In this document: positions 18,398 through 24,831 of the stretch, in pieces
Layout: each line of letters opens with the position of its first letter
Numbering within the stretch: the first letter of the stretch is position 1
Source of the DNA: Thiocapsa sp.
GTDB taxonomy: Bacteria; Pseudomonadota; Gammaproteobacteria; Chromatiales; Chromatiaceae
Direction of reading: 5' to 3'
DNA: 46,399 nucleotides
NCBI RefSeq assembly: GCF_011390875.1
Contig: NZ_JAABRP010000020.1
Location: 1-46,399, forward strand
Program-made: the position numbers and the translations under genes
The notes under the pieces: model-generated
The model's input: the letters and a program-made list of their open reading frames with translations, nothing else
Databases searched by the model: none
Told to the model about the DNA's origin: nothing

Positions 18398-18853
18398 TTA
18401 AAGCGTCAAGGAGCCGAGCCCGGCTGCGGTCGCCAACTCTCCGATCCCCGCATCACCGAGCGCCGCCTCGTTGCGCGCGTTCCATGCAGGCTCGTCCCAA
18501 AGCTCGAACTTCGAGCCCTGGCCGACGAAGGCCACGCGCTTTTCCAGCGAGGCGAAATCACGTAGGTACTGCGGCAGCAGGATTCGGCCTTGAGCATCCA
18601 TCTCGACCTCCTGCGCGTTGCCGATGTAAAGGCGCTGGATGGCACGGGCCGCGCTGTCGAACGCGGGAAGAGCAGCGAGCTTTGCTTCGATCAGCTCCCA
18701 CTCGGGTTCCGGGTAGAGCAGAAGGCAACGGTCGCGGTCGACGGTGACGACGAGTTGGGAGTTGCACGACGACTGCAGCCGCTCGCGGTATTTTGCCGGA
18801 ACCGCAAGACGCCCTTTGACGTCGAGATTGACGATGAAGACCCCCCGAAACAC
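18398..18853 (-). CDS. mraZ: MraZ, transcriptional regulator of the dcw cluster
   Basis: AbrB/SpoVT-like DNA-binding protein that represses its own dcw operon in E. coli. The protein has 151 residues (E. coli 152). It shows the two characteristic repeats: DVKGRLAVP (11-19) and DAQGRILLP (86-94). The start is GTG at 18851-18853, preceded by a G-tract that may serve as the ribosome site. It is the first gene of the cluster, directly downstream of a strong promoter and three TGGGG-like repeats that fit the known MraZ operator, implying autoregulation. Confidence 0.97.
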   Translation of the reverse strand: MFRGVFIVNLDVKGRLAVPAKYRERLQSSCNSQLVVTVDRDRCLLLYPEPEWELIEAKLAALPAFDSAARAIQRLYIGNAQEVEMDAQGRILLPQYLRDFASLEKRVAFVGQGSKFELWDEPAWNARNEAALGDAGIGELATAAGLGSLTL

Positions 18854-18889
18854 GGCCGCCCCCCCGTGGTGACTTGCGCCCGGCGACTA

Positions 18890-18916
18890 CCCCCTAATTC
18901 CCCACTTCTCCCCACC
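18890..18916 (-). promoter_or_regulatory. predicted MraZ operator, three 10-bp-spaced repeats
   Basis: On the minus strand the sequence reads GTGGGGAGAA, GTGGGGAATT, AGGGGGTAGT in tandem, giving three (T)GGGG blocks with an exact 10-bp period. E. coli MraZ is known to bind three TGGGN repeats separated by 5 nt upstream of mraZ, which is the same layout. The site begins just downstream of the -10 box, around the predicted transcription start, where a bound repressor would block initiation. Confidence 0.75.
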
Positions 18917-18924
18917 TTGAGATC

Positions 18925-18953
18925 ATCTTAGAGCTGCCCGATAGGATCGTCAA
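18925..18953 (-). promoter_or_regulatory. predicted main promoter of the dcw cluster (PmraZ)
   Basis: The minus strand has TTGACG (18948-18953), exactly 17 bp, then TAAGAT (18925-18930). Both boxes are close to the sigma-70 consensus and the spacing is optimal. Transcription would start near 18918 and read through mraZ and the division genes. This is the best-looking promoter in the window. Confidence 0.8.
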
Positions 18954-19129
18954 GGCGATGCGCAGCTTTAATTCTTGGCAGACAGCAACTTAGATGCAGC
19001 GCTCCAAGCACGGCATAACCTTCGCGTAATGCATTTGTTTTCATGCAACTAACGGGTAAAGTTGATAAGGGTTTACAGAAGCGAGGCGAACCACCGGGGC
19101 GCGGCTGCCCGGGTGCCGTCGGTCGGGTC

Positions 19130-19176
19130 CCTGGAAGGGGCTGGGGGAGGCGCTGGGGGAGGGTTTGGTGGAGGGT
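19130..19176 (-). terminator. C-rich, G-poor tract after rnpB; possible Rho-dependent terminator
   Basis: Directly after the 3' end of the RNase P RNA the transcribed strand becomes strongly C-rich and G-poor, with repeated CCCTCC, CCCCC and CCCC runs, and no intrinsic hairpin with a U-tract was found. That bias is typical of rut sites. The complementary plus strand has six runs of three to five G within about 45 bp and could form a G-quadruplex. The role is inferred from composition only. Confidence 0.35.
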
Positions 19177-19550
19177 CTGGGAGCCGGCCTGTAAGCCGGG
19201 TTCTGTCGGGGACAGCCATTCATCTGGGACGCACGTCACCGTACGCCTCGAGCGACCTACCCGGGGGCACGCGCGGGCCGCGCGCTGCAGCACCAAGCTG
19301 CATGCCCCCCTATTTGGTCTTGCTCCGGGTGGGGTTTACCCTGCCGCTGCTGTTGCCACCAGCGCGGTGCGCTCTTACCGCACCATTTCACCCTTACCTC
19401 CCGTAATGAAGACGGGATCGGCGGTATCTTTTCTGTGGCACTTTCCGTGGGCTCTCGCCCCCCAGGCGTTACCTGGCACCCTGCCCTATGGAGCCCGGAC
19501 TTTCCTCCCTCGCCGCGAAGGGCGAGCGCGACTGTCCGGCCGACTCCCAG
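19177..19550 (-). ncRNA. rnpB: RNase P RNA (M1 RNA, bacterial class A)
   Basis: Catalytic RNA that removes 5' leaders from tRNA precursors, with the RnpA protein as cofactor. The minus strand carries hallmark blocks: GAGGAAAGTCCGGGCTCCAT and AGGGCAGGGTGCCAGGTAAC near the 5' end, GGTAAGGGTGAAATGGTGCG in the middle, GTAAACCCCACCCGGAGCAA, and the 3' CCCGACAGAACCCGGCTTA. The P1 helix is visible: CTGGGAGTCGGC at the 5' end (19539-19550) pairs with GCCGGCTCCCAG at the 3' end (19177-19188) with one G-U pair. The length of about 374 nt fits the class (E. coli 377). End positions are set by P1 and may be off by a few bases. Confidence 0.96.
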
Positions 19551-19556
19551 CCGCAA

Positions 19557-19591
19557 AGTATAGCGTCGACCGAGGCTTCGAGTCTCGGTCG
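19557..19591 (-). promoter_or_regulatory. rnpB -10 box next to a perfect 8-bp inverted repeat
   Basis: The minus strand has TATACT (19557-19562) placed correctly to start transcription at the RNase P RNA 5' end near 19550. No good -35 box was found at 16-18 bp. Overlapping that space is CGACCGAG (19567-19574) with its complement CTCGGTCG (19584-19591), a hairpin that might end rsmI transcription. Whether it is a terminator or part of the promoter cannot be told. Confidence 0.45.
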
Positions 19592-19620
19592 ATCGCGAAC
19601 GCGTGCCGCACCGGTACGCT

Positions 19621-20496
19621 TTATCCCTTGCCGACCGTCGCGGCGCCGCTCTGACCTAGATCCAGATCGAGACCCAGCCGGTAAAGCGCGTTCTTCTTCT
19701 CTCCGGTCAGGCGCGCCGCGATCGCCACGGCCTGAGCCAGGGGTAAAGTCTCGCCGAGGATGCGCAGAACCCGCTCCGCCTCCGCCCGATCCGGATCGCC
19801 CGCCTCTGCGTTCCCCTCGACGAGGACGACGAGCTCGCCGAGACGCTGCTCGGCGTCGCCCTCGAGGCGCTGCGCCAACTCGGAGGCCGTGCCGGCGAGA
19901 AAGGTCTCGAAGTGTTTGGTCAACTCGCGCGCCAGCACCAAGCGCCGCGTCTCGCCGAGCGCTTCGCCGACATCACGCAAGGTGGCGAGGATCCGCTTGC
20001 CGCTCTCGTAGAGGATCAGCGTCCCCCGCTCTTCCTTGAGCTCGCCGAGCCAGACAAGGCGATGCGATCGGGTGCGCGGTGGAAATCCGACGAACAAGAA
20101 GCGGTCGCTCGGCAAACCCGCCGCCGAGAGGGCGCAGATAGCGGCATTGGCGCCCGGCACAGGCACAACGGTCAACCCACGCTCGCGCGCCGCGGCCACG
20201 AGGCTGAACCCGGGATCACTGATCAGCGGCGTACCCGCATCGGAGACGAGTGCGACGCTCCGGCCGGTCTCGATCTCGGCGAGGAGCCGCGGCGCAACAC
20301 TGGCCTCGTTGTAGTCGTGGTAGGCCACGAGCTTGGACGAGATGCCGAAATGAGTCAGCAACCGAAGCGTCTGACGGGTATCCTCCGCCGCGATCAAATC
20401 GACCTCGCTCAACACCTTACGTGCCCGATCGGTCATGTCCCCGAGATTGCCGATCGGCGTGGCGACCACGTATAGTACCCCCGCTGACTGCTGCAC
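19621..20496 (-). CDS. rsmI: RsmI, 16S rRNA C1402 2'-O-methyltransferase
   Basis: SAM-dependent TP-methylase family enzyme adding the 2'-O-methyl group to C1402 of 16S rRNA. The protein has 291 residues (E. coli RsmI 286). Motifs are the N-terminal VVATPIGNLGDMTDRA (10-25), AAEDTRQTLRLL, ALVSDAGTPLISDPGF, and VPGANAAICALSAAGLP. The start is GTG at 20494-20496 with GGGAGGCAGG immediately upstream; the longer open frame is non-homologous. It diverges from lpoA with only 33 bp between the starts, the same arrangement as yraL/yraM in E. coli. Confidence 0.97.
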   Translation of the reverse strand: MQQSAGVLYVVATPIGNLGDMTDRARKVLSEVDLIAAEDTRQTLRLLTHFGISSKLVAYHDYNEASVAPRLLAEIETGRSVALVSDAGTPLISDPGFSLVAAARERGLTVVPVPGANAAICALSAAGLPSDRFLFVGFPPRTRSHRLVWLGELKEERGTLILYESGKRILATLRDVGEALGETRRLVLARELTKHFETFLAGTASELAQRLEGDAEQRLGELVVLVEGNAEAGDPDRAEAERVLRILGETLPLAQAVAIAARLTGEKKNALYRLGLDLDLGQSGAATVGKG

Positions 20497-20529
20497 CCTG
20501 CCTCCCAACGTCTCGAACCGGAACGGATC

Positions 20530-22374
20530 ATGCCCAAGAATCGCGTTGACCACCGTCCCCTGTCCACTCCGATGACAATCATCGCTCTCGTCTTTGCCGT
20601 TTCGCTGGCCGGATGCGCGATCGATCCAGCTCGAGACGAGGCGCGCGTGCTGGCGCCGGTGGCAGGGGAGCCGCTGAGACAAGCCGATGCGCTCGCCGCC
20701 CAAGGACAAGCGGAGGCGGCAGCCAAGGCCTATCTGGACATCGCACAAGGAGCAACGCCGCCCGCGCGCGCGCAACTCCAGTTGAAGGCGGCCCGCGCCT
20801 ACCTCGCGGCGGGCGATACTCGGCAGGCACAGCAGACCATCGGCGAGGTGTCGCGCCCGGCGCTCACGATCGGGCAACGCGAGCAACTCCTGCTGATCGA
20901 AGCGGATCTCGCCCTCCTGGACGGACGCCCCAAGGATGCGATCGCGCGACTCCAGGCCGTGCAAGTCCACACCTTGCCGAAGGACTTGAAGATTCAACGG
21001 CTCGGTACACTCGCCGCGGCCCAACGTCTCGCCAACGATCCCGTCGCTTCGGCCGAGTCTCTGATTGCGCTCGATCGGCTGCTCGACAACGAGGAGGCAC
21101 GCCTACTGAACCAAGTCTCCCTGATCACGACCTTGAGCGCACTGAGCAGCGAAGAACTGCGCAAACTCGCGCGCGGCGGAAGCGGAGCTATGAAAGGCTG
21201 GGCGGAAATCGCACTCCTGGCGCGCGACGCGGGCGCGGATCCTGCGACGTTCCAGACCCGCTATCGCCAGGAGCACTCCAAACGACTCGGCCATCCCGCC
21301 CATCCACGGTTGGCCGAAACCTACGTCAAAATCTTATCGGGGGGGTACGCCGCGGGTGACAGCGTGTCGGTCATGCTCCCGCGCGGGGGACGCTTCGCGG
21401 GCGCCGCCACATCGGTAAAGGATGGCATCGAAGCCGCCAGCCGAGCCGACAGCAGCGGCAACCGCCCGGCGCTCGATTTCATCGACAGCACCCAAACGGC
21501 GCGCGCCCGCGCCATTCACGCAAAGGCCGTGGCAGCCGGCGCAGACTACGTGATCGGTCCGCTCGAGAAGGAATCGGTGGACAGCCTCGCGGCCGGCCCT
21601 GCACTCGCGGTCCCGACGCTGGCCCTGAATCAAACGACCCGCGACAGCCAGCCCGCTGCAAACCTTTTTCAGTTCTCGCTCTCCCCCGAGAACGAGGCCG
21701 CGGAGGTCGCCAAAAAGGCCGCATCGATGGGTCTGAAGCGCGCTGCGGTGTTGTATCCCGAAGGACCTTGGGGAGCCCGTCTGGCCAGTGCATTCCGCAC
21801 CCAGTGGCGCCGACTGGGCGGAACGCTGGAGGCTGAAGCCGTCTACAACCCGACGGCGCGGAGCTTCGAGAAGACGGTAACGACCCTTCTCGGCGACTCG
21901 CAAGCGGATGTCCTCTTTCTGGTCGCCACCAACGAGCTCGCGCACAAGCTGTATCCGCAGATCCGCCTAGCCGCGTCGTCGGTGACGGTGATATCCACCT
22001 CGCACGTCTACTCCGGCGTCTTCGATCCGAACCGCGACCGGGTCCTTTCAGGTCTGTATTTCGTCGATATCCCCTGGATGCTGGACAGTGGCGGAGAGGG
22101 CGCCCTGTCGCGGCGACGCCTGAGCGGATCCTCGTTCGAGGTCGCCAATCCGTTGGCGCGTCTCTATGCGATGGGGATCGACGCCTATCGCATCACCCCG
22201 CGGCTGCCCGCGCTGGCCAAAAGCCCTGGCGCCTTTTATCCGGGACAGACCGGCGGTCTCTCGATCGACTCGCTGGGCCGCATCCAGCGCCAGCTCGCGC
22301 TCGGACGCTTCGGCGAGACGGGCGTGCGCGAGGCGGGGGAGCCATCCGGCACGCCGGCCTCGGAGACCCCTTGA
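20530..22374 (+). CDS. lpoA: LpoA-like outer-membrane lipoprotein activator of PBP1A
   Basis: Outer-membrane lipoprotein that in E. coli reaches through the periplasm to stimulate the bifunctional peptidoglycan synthase PBP1A. The protein has 614 residues (E. coli 678). A signal peptide ends in the lipobox SLAGC (Cys 29). The N-terminal half is alpha-helical and TPR-like, rich in Ala, Leu and Gln (about 45-240). The C-terminal half is a periplasmic-binding-protein-like domain (about 270-570), with GADYVIGPLEKESVDSL and AAVLYPEGPWGARLASAF. The ATG at 20530 has GGAACGGA upstream; a second Met at 20572 would shorten the signal peptide. It starts an operon with yraN. Confidence 0.93.
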   Translation: MPKNRVDHRPLSTPMTIIALVFAVSLAGCAIDPARDEARVLAPVAGEPLRQADALAAQGQAEAAAKAYLDIAQGATPPARAQLQLKAARAYLAAGDTRQAQQTIGEVSRPALTIGQREQLLLIEADLALLDGRPKDAIARLQAVQVHTLPKDLKIQRLGTLAAAQRLANDPVASAESLIALDRLLDNEEARLLNQVSLITTLSALSSEELRKLARGGSGAMKGWAEIALLARDAGADPATFQTRYRQEHSKRLGHPAHPRLAETYVKILSGGYAAGDSVSVMLPRGGRFAGAATSVKDGIEAASRADSSGNRPALDFIDSTQTARARAIHAKAVAAGADYVIGPLEKESVDSLAAGPALAVPTLALNQTTRDSQPAANLFQFSLSPENEAAEVAKKAASMGLKRAAVLYPEGPWGARLASAFRTQWRRLGGTLEAEAVYNPTARSFEKTVTTLLGDSQADVLFLVATNELAHKLYPQIRLAASSVTVISTSHVYSGVFDPNRDRVLSGLYFVDIPWMLDSGGEGALSRRRLSGSSFEVANPLARLYAMGIDAYRITPRLPALAKSPGAFYPGQTGGLSIDSLGRIQRQLALGRFGETGVREAGEPSGTPASETP

Positions 22375-22769
22375 GCGGCAACAGGCGTCCCCCGTCCCCG
22401 GGGACGCAGGACGATGCAGCCGGAACTCGCCGTGTCGGCGACGCCAAGGAGCGGCTCGCCGAGGACTATCTGAAACGCAGGCATCTGCAACCCATCGCAC
22501 GCAATCACCGCTGCCGCTTCGGGGAGATCGACCTGGTGATGCGCGACGGCGAGACGCTGGTCTTCGTCGAGGTTCGATACCGACGCTCGGACCGCTTCGG
22601 ATCCCCGGCGGAGACCGTCGATCGACGCAAGCAACAGCGTTTAGCGGCTGCCGCGAGCCATTACCTTCAAGCCCACCCGACCGTGTTACCCTGTCGATTC
22701 GACGTGGTCGCGGTCAGTGGCCGGGACCGAATCGAGTGGATCAAAAATGCCTTTGCCGTTGAATCTTAA
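22371..22769 (+). CDS. yraN: YraN family (UPF0102) endonuclease-like protein
   Basis: Small protein of the UPF0102/YraN family, which has a Holliday-junction-resolvase-like nuclease fold. Its biological role is not established. The protein has 132 residues. The family core is present: AEDYLKRRHLQPIARNHRCR, then FGEIDLVMRDGETLVFVEVR carrying the presumed metal-binding E/D-x-E set, and the C-terminal CRFDVVAV. The start appears to be TTG at 22371-22373, overlapping the lpoA TGA; a later start cannot be excluded because the first 25 residues are poorly conserved. In E. coli diaA follows; here the next gene is dolP. Confidence 0.9.
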   Translation: MSGNRRPPSPGTQDDAAGTRRVGDAKERLAEDYLKRRHLQPIARNHRCRFGEIDLVMRDGETLVFVEVRYRRSDRFGSPAETVDRRKQQRLAAAASHYLQAHPTVLPCRFDVVAVSGRDRIEWIKNAFAVES

Positions 22770-23397
22770 GCCTCCCTCCAGTCTCATCATGCGCTCGATC
22801 GGACCTCGACGACGCACCGCAGCGGCCCTGCTGCTGTTCGGCGCGACGCTCCTGTCCGGGTGCGCGCCGATGCTCTTCGGCGCAGCGGCCGTCGGCACCG
22901 CCGCGACGGTCCACGACCGACGCCCGGCGAACGTCATCCTCGACGATCAGCAAATCGAGCTGGAGGCGATGAGCGCCCTGATCGGCAATGCCGAGATCAG
23001 GGGACGCTCCCAAATCTCGGTCACCAGCTACAACCGCACTCTATTGCTCACCGGCACGGCCGATACGACCGAGGTGGCGCAAGAGGCCGCGACGCTGCTG
23101 AGCCGAATCGGGAAGGTGCAGCGGGTCGTCGACGAAATCAGGGTCGGGCCGCGCCTCGACCTGACCCGACAAGCCCAGGACACCTATATCACGGGCCGCG
23201 TCAAGACAGACCTGATCGGCGTGAAACTGCCCGGATTCGACCCGACGCGGGTCAAGGTGGTCACCAACGACGGCGTGGTCTTTCTGATGGGTCTGGTCAA
23301 CCCCACGGAAGCCGATGCCGCGGCGGAAAAGGCCAGTTATGTCCCGGGCGTCAAACGTGTGGTGAAGCTCTTCGAGTATGTCGACGACTACACCTGA
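22747..23397 (+). CDS. dolP: DolP-like dual BON-domain outer-membrane lipoprotein
   Basis: Lipoprotein with two BON domains, resembling E. coli DolP (YraP), which binds anionic phospholipid at the outer membrane and supports envelope integrity. The lipobox is LLSGC after a hydrophobic stretch AAALLLFGATL. BON1 spans the segment with ISVTSYNRTLLLTGTADTTE, and BON2 the segment with VKVVTNDGVVFLMGLVNPTE. I place the start at ATG 22747 (216 residues), which has GGA six bases upstream and overlaps yraN by 23 bp. An ATG at 22789 (202 residues) would give a more typical signal peptide but has no Shine-Dalgarno. Confidence 0.9.
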   Translation: MPLPLNLKPPSSLIMRSIGPRRRTAAALLLFGATLLSGCAPMLFGAAAVGTAATVHDRRPANVILDDQQIELEAMSALIGNAEIRGRSQISVTSYNRTLLLTGTADTTEVAQEAATLLSRIGKVQRVVDEIRVGPRLDLTRQAQDTYITGRVKTDLIGVKLPGFDPTRVKVVTNDGVVFLMGLVNPTEADAAAEKASYVPGVKRVVKLFEYVDDYT

Positions 23398-24805
23398 GCT
23401 GTCTTCGGGTTTCCTGAAGAGTCTTGCACGGATCGCCGGCGCGGGACGCTTACTTACGGATCCAGCCGATTGCTGGCCCTATGGATACGACAACAGCCGA
23501 CTCCATGCACTGCCCCGAGGGGTCGTCTTCGCCGCCGACGAGGCGCAGATCATGGGGCTGGTCATGCTCTGCCGCGACGCCGGCGTTCCGGTCGTCGCGC
23601 GTGGGCGCGGCACCGGCACCACCGGGGCGACCGTTCCGGACCAAGGCGGTATCGTGCTCTCCTTCGAGCGCATGGACGCCATCCTGCGCATCGCACCGGA
23701 GGATCGCCTCGCCGTCGTCCAACCCGGGGTACTCAACGAGCAGTTGCAGCGCGCGGTCGGCGCCTTCGGCTTTTTCTGGCCGCCGGATCCCACCAGTGCG
23801 GCGAGCTGCACCGTCGGGGGCAATCTCGCCTACAACTCGGCCGGACCGAGGGCGGTCAAGTACGGCACGCCGCGCGAGAACACGCTCGGACTCGTTGCCG
23901 TCAGCGGTCGCGGGGAGCGACTACGCACGGGCGTGTTTACCACCAAAGGCGTGGTCGGCTACGATCTCACCCGGCTCATCATTGGCTCGGAGGGCACCCT
24001 CGCCCTGATCACCGAAGCCACGCTGAAGCTCACCCCCCGGCCCGAAGCCAAGCGTACGCTGCGCGCCGCCTATGCGGATATCCACGCGGCAGCGGCAGCC
24101 GTGTCGGCGATCATGTCGCAGCCCGTGATCCCCTGCGCCTTGGAGATCATGGACGCCGCGGCGATCCGGACCGTCCGGCGCTATGCGGGGCTCGACCTGC
24201 CCGAGGGCGTGGGGGCGCTGCTGATGATCGAGGTCGACGGGCCTGCTGCCTGTCTCGATCAGTCCGTCGCCGCCGTTGCAGCGGCCGCGCAGCAGGCCGG
24301 ACTGATCGAGCTTCGCCGGGCCGAGTCAGCCGAAGAGGTGGCCGCGCTCTGGACGACGCGCAAGGCACTCTCGCCGGCCTTGCGTCATATCGCGCCGAAA
24401 AAGATCAACGAGGATGTCGTCGTCCCGGTCTCGCGCATGGGCGAGCTCATCGAGGGACTCGAGCGGCTATCGCAAGAGAGCGGCGTGCAGATCGTGAACT
24501 TCGGTCATGCGGGCAACGGCAACATCCATGTCAATCTCTTGATCGACCCGGACGACCCGGTTGCCGTCGAGAGCGCGCATCGGTGCCTGGACGCAATGTT
24601 TTCGCTCGTGCTGCGGCTCGGCGGCACGCTCTCGGGCGAGCACGGCGTCGGCATCGCCAAGCGCGATTTCGTCGAGCGCGAGATCGAGGCGCCCGTGCTC
24701 GCCCTCATGCGCGACATCAAGCGCCAATTCGATCCGGCCGGGATACTCAATCCCGGCAAGGGCTTTCCGGAGACCACCTTAGAGCCGACCGAGACACATC
24801 GCTGA
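23378..24805 (+). CDS. FAD-binding oxidase, GlcD/D-lactate dehydrogenase type
   Basis: Flavoprotein of the vanillyl-alcohol-oxidase family, probably oxidising a D-2-hydroxy acid such as glycolate or D-lactate. The protein has 475 residues. The N-terminal PCMH-type FAD domain has VVARGRGTGTTGATVP and PDPTSAASCTVGGNLAYNS, with GVVGYDLTRLIIGSEGTLAL. The C-terminal domain has KINEDVVVP, NFGHAGNGNIHVNLL and TLSGEHGVGIAKR, residues that line the FAD and substrate site. The ATG at 23378 lies inside dolP (20-bp overlap), so it is probably co-translated. No glcE or glcF partner is adjacent, so GlcD proper is not assured and the substrate cannot be assigned. Confidence 0.88.
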   Translation: MSTTTPELSSGFLKSLARIAGAGRLLTDPADCWPYGYDNSRLHALPRGVVFAADEAQIMGLVMLCRDAGVPVVARGRGTGTTGATVPDQGGIVLSFERMDAILRIAPEDRLAVVQPGVLNEQLQRAVGAFGFFWPPDPTSAASCTVGGNLAYNSAGPRAVKYGTPRENTLGLVAVSGRGERLRTGVFTTKGVVGYDLTRLIIGSEGTLALITEATLKLTPRPEAKRTLRAAYADIHAAAAAVSAIMSQPVIPCALEIMDAAAIRTVRRYAGLDLPEGVGALLMIEVDGPAACLDQSVAAVAAAAQQAGLIELRRAESAEEVAALWTTRKALSPALRHIAPKKINEDVVVPVSRMGELIEGLERLSQESGVQIVNFGHAGNGNIHVNLLIDPDDPVAVESAHRCLDAMFSLVLRLGGTLSGEHGVGIAKRDFVEREIEAPVLALMRDIKRQFDPAGILNPGKGFPETTLEPTETHR

Positions 24806-24831
24806 ACCGCAACCGGACGGCTCCGTATCGG

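Larger units (their letters stand above)
18854..19176. other. 323-bp gap between mraZ and rnpB
   Basis: No convincing gene is present. From left to right it holds the mraZ leader, the MraZ operator (18890-18916), the dcw promoter (18925-18953), a less GC-rich stretch without recognised structure (about 18960-19080), and a C-rich region on the transcribed minus strand (19130-19176) just after the RNase P RNA. A 38-codon minus-strand frame at 18928-19044 is open but unsupported. Confidence 0.6.

Noticed and set aside
18928-19044. A 38-codon minus-strand frame upstream of mraZ
   Set aside because: It overlaps the dcw promoter, has no Shine-Dalgarno site and no recognisable content.
20530-20571. 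Starting lpoA at the second methionine (20572)
   Set aside because: It gives a compact signal peptide but has no ribosome site, whereas 20530 has GGAACGGA. The longer basic n-region is acceptable.
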